A DNA stretch of 64,000 nt. Origin: Rusavskia elegans. Its lineage: Eukaryota > Ascomycota > Lecanoromycetes > Teloschistales > Teloschistaceae. Shown here one piece after another: positions 25,671-36,691 of this stretch. Every line of letters begins with the position of its first letter. The stretch's first letter is position 1. The stretch covers positions 1-64,000 of the forward strand of contig SAUG01000056.1 in assembly GCA_011316305.1 (NCBI GenBank), read 5' to 3'. The notes beneath the pieces were generated by a model. The model ran no database searches. It was not told the origin of the DNA and saw only the letters and a list, made by a program, of their open reading frames with translations. The translations under genes and the position numbers were made by a program.

Positions 25671-26116
25671 AATATAATTAGATTTTATATAAAAAATTGA
25701 ATTAAATATTAAATATTAATTAGATAAAATATTTTTTTCAAAATCGAAGTAAATAATATTGAAAAAATACTATTTATCTAATATTAATCGTATTTAGAAA
25801 AATCATTTTATATCTAATAGTATAGATAGAGAAATTAAAATATAAAAGTTTTAATTTATAGTTTTATATAGTAAATATAATATATATAGTTAATAAAATA
25901 GTTAAAAATAAAAGATATCGATAAAGTTATTTATAATATACGGGGTTAGTTCGAACACTAAAATATAGTATAGATTGTATTCAGCGCTTGGTATAGAGCT
26001 ATCCCGTGCCCGGAATAAAGATAATTATAAATCACTACCAACCACAATATACTATTGATATTCGAACTGGGTTAATTAATGTCAACGGAGATGCCAACCT
26101 AATAGAATCCCTTCCT
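25671..26116. other. Transition from AT-rich block to gene island
   Basis: AT-rich to about 25935, then normal composition. The last 100 bp are the 3' flank of the minus-strand terpene-synthase gene. No gene of its own. Confidence 0.5.
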
Positions 26117-28206
26117 TTATTGAACGCTGTTGGTGACGTCTTTTGTCACTGCCATATCGCTGAATTGCTCACATGCACCGAGATAGACTCTTAGACATTC
26201 AACCACTCTCTTCCCTGCCTCCCCTTCTTCCTTCTCTAATTCCGCATACAACCTCTCCGCCCCAGCAAGCGCAAGTTCCCGCTCCAGCTCTGCCGCTTCA
26301 AGGAGGCGAGCTTTGATCCCCTGCATTTTTTCGTCTCTTTCTTCTGCAGGCTTGTCCTTCTCCTCAGAGGGAATGGCTTGGATTGAAGAACATGAAGGGC
26401 GATGGAATTCCGGGAAATTAACACTGTTCAAATTATTCTCGGCCCGGTCGCGCGTGAGGGAACCATAGTCGTTGTATGCACGGCAGAAAGCCCCGATGTG
26501 TGCGTTCATATCTGCCGCTAGCAACTTTTGTCGAAGAGTGGTGAAGCAGTCAGCACCGCGACGGATAGTGGAAGATATGCAGCACAGGAAGAAGGAGAAG
26601 GACCAGGGGCCGGAGACGTGACCTGCGCCCGTGGTGTGCAGCCATGTTGGGTAGGAGGTGCGGGGGGTGGAGAAGAGGGGGATTTCGTTTGAAGTGGAGA
26701 GCGAGGGGGCGGTGGTGGTGTTGGTTAGGCGGGGGAAGGGAGCAGGCTGGGCGGCGAGGCGGGCGTTGTCTTCGAGTTGGTGGATGTGGTGGAGCAGGTA
26801 GTTGCGTGTTTGGGCGCGGAGTTCGAGGTGGTCGGTTGGTGAGGCGGGGGAGATGCGCGGGTAGGTGAGGATGTAGGTGAAGAAGGAGTTGATGATTGTG
26901 AGGGCGTTAGCGATACGGTCTGTGTTATTCGATGATGAATCAGTTCCTTGGACTTCTGGCATCTCGATCGACGCGGAAGATTGTTCGTCGTTTCGACTTC
27001 CAGCACCTCGATAGGACGGATGGTCGTTCATGTTGTCGATGGCGTGTTTGAAAGCTTTGAACTCTAAGGCAGAGAATTGCGCTACTGTCGATTCCATGTA
27101 CTCGTCAGCGAGGAAGACGTACGCGGAAAGCACCATCATGTCGAGTAGAAACTCGGGCGTTGAGCGACATGCACTGCTTTGACCAAGGTTGTTTGCAAAT
27201 ACCCACATGATGGGTATGTAGTCGAGATACTTGTCTTTCTCCTTTGCGGATGTGGCAGGGAAGACTTCTTTGCGTGCGGCATGGAGGGCGGGCTGGTAGA
27301 GGAGTGCTTCGTGGATTGAGATCTTGAGTTTCCATACTGGCTCGTGGCGGAGATGATCGCGACTTGAGAAAAAGGAGACGAATTTCGAGATCTTGGATTG
27401 TTGTTGGTCTGACATGCCATCTAGTTCATGGACGTCGCTGTGGGGAGTGCTTCTCATAGACCCTGACATGGCTTTCTTGTACCAGAAGGGTATCGTACAT
27501 TTTGTCAGCTCCGTAATCAAGGCCTTCCGGCCTCGTTCGATAGCAATTTGCAAGTCTTGCAGCATTAAACTATGCCGAGGTAGACTGGCGATTGCATCGA
27601 GTGTAACAAGAGCGTAGACTGTGGATACGCCGCCATCAACGGACAGCCATGAGCCATCTTTTGATTGCGCGGAGAGAACCCTTGCTACTATCTGGGCAAG
27701 GAGCACCTGGCTTTTGTCGATTCGGATTTCTTTATTGGAGACTGATGGAGGAATGTCATGATCCAAATGATGCAAATGTGCATTGGCGTCGGCGAAAAGC
27801 ATCATGGACTTGAAACCTGATGAAGTTTGCCAATCAATGAGGCCGTTGGACCAAAGATAATCGCACATGGAGTCCACATGGCGGCAGATCTCTGGCTTTG
27901 GGGGTTCCTCATCTTGTATCAAATCGTCCAGCGCCTCGCAGTCGTTTATGAAGCTATCTTGTCTATCTTCTGCCACTGCGGGAAATTCGTCTTCACCATG
28001 TGGAATTAGGTCCGCTTCAATCTTTCTACGCCGAGCAGAAGGGTCGATAGGGCGTTCAATTTCAGCAAGCTCTAGAATGGGTGTCAGTGTATGGCATAGT
28101 CATTAATCTCTGAGGCAGAAGGTTCACTTCGCTTGAGAGGGTCCTTCTTATGATCCGAAGTCATGTCACCAGCAACCCCGTCGGTGGGTGATGTGCCGTT
28201 CGCCAT
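26117..28206 (-). CDS. Diterpene-synthase-like protein lacking the class II (DxDD) core
   Basis: Model of 677 residues: exon 28206..28128, a 56-nt intron 28127..28072 with a CTGAC branch-like site 14 nt before TAG, and exon 28071..26117. It resembles fungal bifunctional copalyl-diphosphate/kaurene-type synthases, which convert GGPP to cyclic diterpenes. Visible motifs: CDYLW at residue 96; QSKDGSW at 162, matching the end of the class II half; an Asp/Glu-rich metal site DEYME at 349, like DEFFE of the Fusarium gibberellin enzyme; and an NSE-type motif NDYGSLTRDRAEN at 560. The C-terminus is complete. Relatives are about 950 residues. The N-terminal part with DxDD is missing and replaced by an acidic 95-residue leader, so only the ionisation-initiated class I reaction seems possible. 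The start is uncertain because the frame stays open upstream to about 28350. Divergent from the MFS gene. Either a truncated gene or a class I-only enzyme. Confidence 0.75.
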
Positions 28207-28701
28207 AATGAGCAGTAGGGTTGGAAAAGTAGATGTGAATACGTTCATTGGCATTTCATTGGCTAGAGAAAAATAGGAGAGACCGACATGCTTTACGAAA
28301 AATGGTGGGAGCCCATAACGGCTGCCAATCTCGATGCCCAAGCGGTAATGAACATCGTCTTCAGCATGACAGGCATGTCAAGGCGAGTGGAGTGGGCGTT
28401 TCGCAGCTTCATGCTGCAGCATGAAAAGCAATAAGGCACAGTGCATAACAAGGTAAGCTCTGTCGTACAGCAATTTGATCGGCATAGCCCCCTTCTCAAT
28501 GAGGAAGGATGGTGGAGGGCGGAGCTGGACAGCTGTTCGCTCGGCCCCCGAACCATGAGGCTTGGGAGGATGGAGGAGAAATGGGGGCCTGGAAGAGTGA
28601 AAGTCTAAGCGGGAGCTAAGACGGGAAGTCGACCTATCGACTTCGACTTTTTAATTGGAGCCCCGGGCGGCCCGCAGCTTTGGTGGACGATTAGGAATAA
28701 G

Positions 28702-28755
28702 GTAGCCGTATTACACACTAAATGACCCCCCGCCTTTAGTGTGTAATACGGCTAC
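28702..28755. repeat. Perfect 21-bp inverted repeat, 12-nt loop
   Basis: Arms 28702..28722 and 28735..28755 are exact reverse complements (left arm starts gtagccgtattacac). The loop is tgaccccccgcc. A hairpin of this length is unlikely by chance. It could be a dimeric operator, a cruciform or transcript hairpin, or a tiny fold-back element. The arm sequence does not occur elsewhere in the window as far as I can see. Confidence 0.9.
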
Positions 28756-28885
28756 GTCTTTTGGGCTCTGAGCTGAGATTGTGTGCCTGGTTCATTCACA
28801 GCTAGACGTCGTACAGTCCGAAGTCGACACAATGGCAGTACGGAGTAGGGCGAACGACGAGCACCTTGTCTCGGATGACTAAATC

Positions 28886-28901
28886 TGACTCATCACGTGA
28901 T
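28886..28901. promoter_or_regulatory. TGACTCA (bZIP) overlapping an ATCACGTGAT E-box palindrome
   Basis: tgactca at 28886..28892 is the exact Gcn4/CpcA/AP-1 core. It runs directly into the 10-bp palindrome atcacgtgat (28892..28901), which centres on the bHLH core CACGTG. The pair sits about 100 bp upstream of the MFS start codon. Sites of these types often control fungal efflux pumps and stress genes; use here is inferred. Confidence 0.5.
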
Positions 28902-28999
28902 GGTCGGCCTCTCCTCGGATCTTGCGATGGCTGCTTCCAAGGCTACAATCTCCCATCCCCATCGTCAACCACAACATCCTCGTCTCCTACACCATCACC

Positions 29000-31065
29000 A
29001 TGGCAGGAGAGGGAGACACTCAGGCCGAGTTCAAGCCGCAAGAGGACCCGACAACTCACACAGACACATCCGTCACCAAAGACTTAGACGACGGAGCCAC
29101 GCAGTACCCCACAGGCATCAAGCTGGTCATCATCATGTCCTCACTTATGCTGGGCACCACCCTCATGGCCCTTGATACCACCATCATTTCCGTCGCTACT
29201 CCTCGGATCTCGACTCAGTTCCAGTCACTTGACGATGTCGGGTGGTATGGAGCCGCCTACCTCATGACCTTGACCGCCTTCACCCCGGTGGCCTCCAACT
29301 TCTACAAGAACTTCAACCCCAAATACGTCTACCTGGCCTTCATTGCAGTTTTTGAAGGTATCACCCTAAATATGACCCTAAAACCGGAGCTAATAGACCT
29401 CGCAGTCGGATCAGTCGTATGCGCTTCAGCACCAACATCCCCAGCCTTCATCACCGGTCGAGCCATCGCAGGCTTGGGAGCTGCAGGATTGCTACAAGGA
29501 GCTTTCGGTATCCTAACATATGTCTGTACACTGCAACTGCGGCCCTTGTTTTTGGGACTGGTCGTCAGCCTTTTCGGCCTCTTCTCCAGCATTGGGCCTC
29601 TGGTCGGAGGTGCATTGACTGAACGAGTGACTTGGCGGTGGTGCTTCTGGCTGTAGGCTCTTGCTTTATCCTTGCAGTAAGACATCCTTCTGACATGGCA
29701 TCGACAGGAATCTACCCATCGGAGGCGCCGTCGTCATCCTTGTCATTCTCTTCCTTACCCTACACGGTGTTGACCAGTCCACCCGCGAAGCACCCATCTA
29801 CACAAAGCTCAGAAGATTGGATCTGCCAGGTATCGTGCTGCTACTGGCTTCAGTCTCCTGCTTGTTTCTCGCACTACAAGAAGGCGGCGTCAAGGTCCCG
29901 TGGTCATCTTCGAAGCCAATCGGCCTTTTGGTAGGCTTTGGCCTTCTGATGATACTCTTTGCAGCATGGCAGATCAAAGCAGGGGAGAACGCCACTATAC
30001 CAGTCCGCTATCTCAAGAACCGGACTGTATTATGGGGTTCCATCTACCTTTTGTTTGACAATATGGCAAACTACATTGTGAGCAAGCATCTTTCATGGAG
30101 GTACATAGGTCCCAGATCCGCTGACATCTTTACAGCCCATCTACTACATCCCCTTCTACTTCCAAGCGGGCCTTGGTCACTCGCCGTTGAAGAGCGCCGT
30201 CGACTTCATTGCCCTCGCCGTTCCTCAGATGGTTGGATTGCTGGCTGGCGGCGGCATCACAACAGCAACCGGGCACTACGTGAGCCGGGTACCCTGCTCA
30301 TTAGTCCTCGCCAGCTGATGAGCTTCTATCTAGATGCCCGTCATTCTGGTTGCGCAAGTGATGTGCGGCATTGGCTCCGGGCTTCTCACGACGCTTCGAT
30401 ACGACACAAGGACAGTCTTGTGGGGGACGTACTTGGCCTTGACTGGTCTTGGACTAGGTCTGGGAGTCAATATCCCACATATTGCTATCCAGGCTGTCAT
30501 GCCAACGTGAGTTCAGCTACTCTCCTAGAGATCTCCTCGTACTGACACCATCCTCAACCTACAGTGACAATGATATCTTTGTTGCTAACGGTAGGCGTGT
30601 AACTCCTGATGTCACTTGTCTTTCTGGCTAATAAAGAACAGGAATCGCGAGCTTCTTTGGCCAAATCGGAGGGTAAGCATATCCAGCCGGTCATTGTCCT
30701 CCGACATAGAAGCTAACAAGTCACACAGCGCCATCGGGATACCCATCGCCAATGCCTTACTCATCGATGGTCTCCACAGTCAAGTTCCCAAATTCGCGCC
30801 CGATATTGCATCAGAAGATGTCGTCCGCAACGGGGCACTGAACCTGGAAAATCTGACAAGATCACCAAGCATGCTTCGAGGCCTTCGACAAGCATATGCT
30901 ATCGCCATTTCACACGTGTGCATCCTGCTGGTGGTGGTTGTCTGTGTCTCCATACCTGTAGCCCTCGGGATGGAGTGGCTCAATATCAAGAAGGTCTCGC
31001 AGCAGCGAGAGGAGGAAAAGAAAGCGGCGGTACAGGGTGCGGGCGTTGGGGAGCCGGAGAAGTAG
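29000..31065 (+). CDS. MFS drug:H+ antiporter (DHA2/14-TM efflux pump family)
   Basis: Predicted intact 561-residue plasma-membrane exporter of toxic compounds or secondary metabolites. Exons: 29000..29357, 29406..29652, 29708..30077, 30136..30279, 30334..30506, 30565..30590, 30642..30672 and 30729..31065. The seven introns are 48-58 nt, all GT..AG, and the exon sum is an exact multiple of three. ATG context is caccATGGc. After an 80-residue hydrophilic head come the family hallmarks: MALDTTIISVATPRI in helix 1, DVGWYGAAYLMT in helix 2, the GRAIAGLGAAGLLQGA region, the antiporter motif C-like IGPLVGGALTERVTWRWCFW, then NLPIGG, HSPLKSAVDFIALAVPQ and a final helix before a Lys/Glu-rich tail. 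Length fits the 500-600 residue family. No stop or frameshift was found. Its partner across the divergent promoter is the terpene-synthase-like gene, which suggests but does not prove metabolite export. Confidence 0.92.
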
Positions 31066-31536
31066 ATGATTTTGATTCATGTATACCTAGATTGGGGGAT
31101 CAAGGGCCCGCTGGAGTGTGGGTCTGCTCTGTACCTTATGGGTACGGAATAAGTCCTCACGACTTGGGCATCTAGGCTGATGCCCAAAGCAGCTACAGCA
31201 GCCTTCTTGAAGCTTCCACATGTCTCCGAGACTCTAGCCTAATACCACTACTACTTTAAAGCGTTCAAATATCGACGACTGGGATCATTTATACAGGAAG
31301 GGTACGAGCCATCGGATGATTTGGGGTTAGTCGTAGTATCGACTTCAGGACACCTAAACAGATACACAGAAGAGTGATCAACCGGTGGTCTCTACATTCG
31401 ACTGCCGGCCAATCATGCTTATTGAAATTGCCCCCTGTGTGTCATATATAGTTATCGCAGGTTTTAAAATCCTCGTGAGTTGTATATAGCATCCAATACT
31501 TTGACTATGTAGGTCCTAAGGAAATTAACTTCACCT
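31066..31536. other. 3' flank of the MFS gene
   Basis: Normal base composition, no coding pattern. Probably 3' UTR followed by intergenic sequence. Confidence 0.5.
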
Positions 31537-32254
31537 GTATCGTAAGTCTCCCTATCGAGCAGGCTGTTGGTTGTCGATAGGGAAGTTAATCCGTATCCGT
31601 CCTATTACCAATCGAAGAGTATAGTGCCAGAAGGGCGATCGCTCCCAAACGTAGCACTCCTACGTACATGCCATCAGCTTAATCGAGAAGCAAAACCAAT
31701 CTTCCCTGGCGAAAACATATGGCGCCTTAATGCCACCTTCTCAGTACAGCCCCTGCCTGTACTTTGGGAAACATTAGTACAGCCAAGACCTTTCACAAAC
31801 CCCATTCTCCCTCTTAGTAATATCGTCGTCTCCTTCGATTTCCGGGACGTCGACCCGAACCAGCTTGGACCCCAATTCGTCGAATAGTCGCCTTCAAACC
31901 CCTCTCAACAGCCATATAGCCACTCCGATCGAAATCGCCCACCACCATCGACTCCGAGCATTATACGCCATTTGGGCAGGCAAGTTGGCGGTATTCCAAC
32001 ACCTGATCCTACGAGAAGTGATCCTCAAGTCTTATACCTTCGAATTTGAATATTGTTATTGTCCTGCAGGTTGCTGCCACTATATAGCGGATGTTGCTCG
32101 GAACTTGGCGGTCTTAAAGTCTAGGTACGGTATAGTATTTACTAGAGAGCTTAAAGCCGAATTCCAAGAGCGATTGAAAAAGTTACGGCTGGTGGAGATA
32201 GAGTTACAGAGGATGACATCGAAAGTCCTCACCCGCGCTAGAACAGCTCTATAG
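31537..32254 (+). pseudogene. Fungal hypothetical protein, frameshifted and lacking a start
   Basis: Two reading frames together look like one fungus-specific protein. The first (open from about 31537 to the stop at 31885) has LLRTCHQLNREAKPIFPGENIWRL in two pieces and the run VSFDFRDVDPNQLG, the pattern of proteins that begin with an F-box-like/2EXR-type helix pair. The second, in the next frame (31865..32254), carries HHHRLRALYAIWAGKL and a Cys-rich CYCPAGCCHYIADVA segment. The switch is at about 31870, and no GT..AG intron repairs it. No ATG opens the first frame. The gene lies at the edge of the AT-rich block, so 5' loss or leakage of RIP is plausible. Function unknown. Confidence 0.55.
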
Positions 32255-32397
32255 CCTTGGTATCTCTTTTTATATAGCTCTACTAATTAATTATACAGTT
32301 AAATATATATACTAGAAATCTAAAAAGCTAAAAATTTCGTTTAGATAAACTTTTATTCTTAGTATATAATTATATCTAATAATTAGAATATTTATTA

Positions 32398-32967
32398 TAT
32401 CAACAAATATGCAACCCGCTTATAGCATTTTAAAATAAAAAAAGCGTTCAGAGTCGATTAAACCGATTTAAGTCGATTTAAGCCGGTTTAAGCAGGATTA
32501 TCTTATTTAGTAAACAGAAAGATTTAGATATATTTTAAAAACGTCTATTTTATCTATATTTAGAATTTTAAAATTAAACTCTTTAAGATTTAGTGCCCGT
32601 TAGTTCCCGTTTAATAACGAAAGGCCTCTAGTTTAGAAACTAGTAATACTAGCGTTCTATATATTAAATCTTTAAAATCTACGCTAAAAGATTACTAGTA
32701 TAGATATTTTATAGAATACTAGTTGCTCTACTAGATAGAAAGATTTAGAGTTTTTAAAAGATTTTTTTAAAAATTTTAAAACTCGTTTAAAGCGTTTAGG
32801 GCGCTTATAAGCGCTTAGAAGCAAGATTTTAGCTTATAAACGTTTATAAATAAACCTTTTGCTCGTAAGCGCATTTATAACGCGCTAGGCAGGATATAGA
32901 ATCAGATTCGCTTACCAATTCAGACCTGTTCAATTAACTCTAAACGAGGTCGACACTTTTAGTGATA
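32398..32967. mobile_element. Short non-autonomous DNA element with TATCA termini, copy b
   Basis: 570 bp, homologous to 7418..7968 along its length; starts tatcaacaaat and ends cacttttagtgata. The GCGCTTATAAGCGCTTA-type block is at about 32805..32885. A 2-bp TA duplication is possible. Abuts the transposase relic that follows. Confidence 0.7.
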
Positions 32968-34260
32968 TACGGCGATAGAATAAAGATCTAGATACTAGCT
33001 TTTTAAAAAGCTGGAACCGCTGCTAAAATCGTTCGCGTAATAATAGAGATTTCCGAATTAAATTAACGAATATTTAAAATTAAAGCTCTTTTTAAAAACT
33101 ATAATCTAGAGATTTCGAAGGTCTTATATTTAGATTATATTAAAAATATATCTAGATCTAATAGATTTTCTAATATTATATCTAAAACAGAATTAGAAAT
33201 CTTGGTATTTTTATAAAAAAATCGAGATTATCGTAAAAAAATATTTAATAGCTTCGTTTAAATATCTTTCTATAGTATTTCTTTTTTATCTACTACTATT
33301 CTTTTTATTTTTCGGAAAAAATATATATATATATACAAAATAATTAAGAAATTAGATTTTATAGAAACTATAATAGAAATTCGTTTTCAGTTCTATTTAC
33401 GCTACTAGTATTAGATTTTAGAGAATTAGAAAAATATTATCTAAAGTAATAAAATAAACATTATTTTAAATTTATAAAAAGGCAAAATTAGAATCTAGCG
33501 ACGCTCTAATAAGTAATTTACTACTATAAATATCTATCGCCGTTAGAAAAAAACTATAGATTTCATATTCTAGAACTACTATTTATACGATAAAAAAGGA
33601 CCTTACTATATTTAAAAGAAAGAAACTATAGTAGAAAAGAAAGCAAGTAAAATAGAACTAAAGAAGATTAACGAAGTACTAGAATTTATAGTAAAAGCGG
33701 AATAGAAATTCGAAACTAAAATATTATAAATAGAATTAAAATATAAAAAAAGAAAGAAACTCTAAAAGCGCTAGAATAAAGTAAATCGGAAGATTATTTA
33801 TAATAGTAAAAAGGGTAGAATTAACTAGTATCGCTACTAAAAAAAGATACTAATATTAAAACTTTTTAAATTCGCTATCGAATATAAAAAGAACCGTCTC
33901 GATATAATTATATAGAAAGATAAAGCGCCAGTATACGTTTTATACTATTAAGATTTCTTTTTTATAAAGTTTAATATTATAAAACGGATTTAGAATAGAG
34001 GTTCCCCGGATTTAAATATAATTAAGCTGTATTAATTTTAGATAAAACGAAAAACTTTTCAATAAAAGCCGCTAACGATAAAAGCTGATACGAAAAGACG
34101 GTAGAATCGATACTAAAAAATAAAGCTAAAGCTAGACCGGATCTAAATATAGATTAATTATACCCTAAAGTATATTTAGTAGATCATCGTACTTAACGGA
34201 GGGAATAAATATCGAAAAGGCTGTATTAGCGGAGATACTAGACTTTACGATAAAGTAAAT
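32968..34260 (+). pseudogene. Tc1/mariner-type (DDE_3) transposase relic
   Basis: Stop-ridden remains of a fungal Tc1/mariner-like transposase. Legible pieces in order are DIII-KDKAPVYVLYY near 33901..33950, SPDLNII at 34003..34023, and VLNGGNKYRKG near 34190..34222, the last in another frame. The SPDLN block and the terminal GGNxYxxG segment are characteristic of this family's C-terminal half. At least one frameshift and many stops make it inactive. Terminal repeats were not found; whether the neighbouring TATCA element 32398..32967 derives from it is unknown. Confidence 0.6.
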
Positions 34261-35804
34261 CGCTAGAAAAGATATATATAAACAGGTAGATAGATAGAAA
34301 GTAATATAAATTAGTTTAGAATCTGTATATAGCTTTTATAGCTCTGTAGCAGCAGATAGAGATAGTAGAAAAGCGATATTACAAGAATTCCGGGTCTGCC
34401 AAGCCGTAGGGCTGATTTCAGCACGGATAAAGACTTTCGGTATTATCTTCCGTACAAGATGATAAAAAATCTAGAGAATTTGATAGATATTTTGGAATTT
34501 AGAACTAAATTTACTTAAACGTATCAGCGTTACCGATTTTGAAATTATAGTTGTAGGTCTATATATTGGTAGAAAATTATTGTATTAGAAATTTTTAAAA
34601 GAAATAGCTTAGCTAATTTATTGGATTCTAGAAATGTAACGTCGCAACTTTAAATTTACTAAAACGTATAAATCGTAACGAGATAGAAAAGAAAATAGAA
34701 GATATAATTATTATTTTTAAAGATTTATAATATAATTTTAATCGTAATTTAAATATAGGTTATCTAATCATTTTTACTAATATATTAGAAATAGTATAAT
34801 AGCTATAATATATTCTAATAAAATACGAAAATTGAAGAGTTTAAAAATAATAAATATATTAGATCAAAAAGTTAATAATACTAGATAAAAAGAAATTATA
34901 TTTAGAATTTAAATTAATAATAATATTAGTTTTATTAGGACTTTATTTTTATTTTATAACGATATATCCGCGATATTTTATTATTTTTATTTATGGATTT
35001 TTTGAATCTATTAATAATTTAATAATTATTTTAATTTTCCAAATCGGAATACTATTATCATAGGGTCTTTTTAATAGAAATTATAGAAATAATGATAAAT
35101 AAAGTAATCTTTTATAAATGCAGATAGTAGAATAGAAACTAATTATATTTATTAAATTTAATTATCTATTAATCTATTTTATTAGTCTTTTTACTATTTT
35201 TCGAATTATAATAATCTTTTTGATTTCGGCGCTGATATAGCGTCGCTAAATCGTAATTGAATTTAAAATACCAAAGTTTATATAGATCAACGATGATATT
35301 CTAATATCTATTACTATAATTAAAATTTCGTCCGATAATTCTATTTTAATTCTAAATTATATATATAATAACGATTTCCTCTATATTTTAAAAAGTCTAA
35401 AAACAGATTGTAGACGTATTAATAGAATTAAAAATTATACTAATACTTTTTAAACAATTTTATAGTATTTTTAGTAAAGAATATAGATTTTAATATCTCG
35501 TTTTTTATTAGCGACTTTATTTATCTAGATACGATTACCGAACTTTATTAGTCTAAATATCTAATATCTGATTTAATATTTGATTTAATATTCGTATCTA
35601 TTTTTGATTTATTCGATCTATTTCTATATTTCATATTATTTTTTAATTTAATTCGGTTTTTTTTTTCCGATAATACTATTATTATTTAACTGATTAATAC
35701 TATTTCTATATTGATTAATATTATTATATAGCCGGAATCTAAACGTTTGATATATATAGAAATATTATAGTTCGATTCAATTTTATTTTCGAATATAGAT
35801 AGAT
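34261..35804. other. AT-rich DNA with a short unmutated patch
   Basis: Mostly RIP-degraded. A roughly 80-bp stretch at about 34385..34465 (gaattccgggtctgccaagc and on) keeps normal composition but shows no open frame or repeat partner. Nothing else recognised. Confidence 0.5.
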
Positions 35805-36153
35805 TATACTGGCCGTCGGGTCAGACTAAAACGTAATCCGATCCGACCGGGTTTCGGGTCCTAAATCGTAACTCGATCCGATCCGCTGAGACCGCTAAAT
35901 CCTAGTATAAAAGTATAAAGCTAGTATAACTTTTATACGAATTTACTAAAAAAACTCTAATTAATTAACTATACTAGCTATAAAGTTCGTAGTAAAACTA
36001 AAAATATTACCTGGATATATTATCTTTATTAAAATATTAAAATAATAATATATTTAATATATAATATAATCGGATCGGATCCGGGTCGGATTACTAAAAT
36101 CGAATCGGGTACCCGACGGTTCGACGGGAACCCGACCCGAACCGGCCAGTCTA
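35805..36153. mobile_element. hAT-type MITE with perfect 8-bp duplication
   Basis: 349 bp from tatactggccgtcggg to aaccggccagtcta, flanked by agatagat at 35797..35804 and 36154..36161. Good reference copy for this subfamily. Confidence 0.88.
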
Positions 36154-36691
36154 AGATAGATATTTATAGGGAAAAAGTTTAGAATATTAATTAAATCGGA
36201 AGGTTGTAAAATAGATAATTATTAATATCTATTATATTAGAATAATATAGTTATTGTTTTAAATAAACAATTTTGTTCAATTACGATTGACTAAAAGGAA
36301 AAATTTTAAAAAGAAAAACTTTTTATAGATGAAAATAGATAGAATATTTTCGGCGTATTAAAAAGAGATATTGGTCTATAGTATTATTTAACGTATAAAA
36401 AAGTAACTAATAGAAAATATTAAAGTTATATTTCCATTATATAAAGTAAAATAGAAAGATATATATACTTTAAATAGAAAAGATTATAAAAATTTACGAG
36501 CGGTATTATCGGACGTTATACTAATATTAGTTATAATAATATAAAACTAAAAAAAATCAATTTTTAATTATAATTAAATATACTATTTCATTTCTACAAT
36601 TTTTTTCTTTAATAAAATTTCACGGTTTAATTTTATATATATTTTTTTAACGTTATTATATTAGATTTCGTTTATAAATATACTATATTAT
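36154..36691. other. AT-rich spacer
   Basis: Degraded DNA between two hAT-type elements. Nothing recognised. Confidence 0.5.

Larger units (their letters stand above)
28207..28999. promoter_or_regulatory. Shared intergenic region of terpene synthase and MFS gene
   Basis: About 0.8 kb between divergently transcribed genes. On the minus strand the frame of the terpene-synthase first exon stays open to about 28350 (GIEIGSRYG..FPTLLLI), so the true start may be further up, but I see no class II motif in it. It contains the inverted repeat 28702..28755 and a composite bZIP/E-box site at 28886..28901. Co-regulation of the two genes is an inference from arrangement. Confidence 0.5.

Noticed and set aside
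28293..28556. Frame upstream of the terpene synthase as its missing class II domain
   Set aside because: Weak resemblance to the region after DxDD was considered, but no DxDD or other class II motif is present and the frame does not join the gene cleanly.
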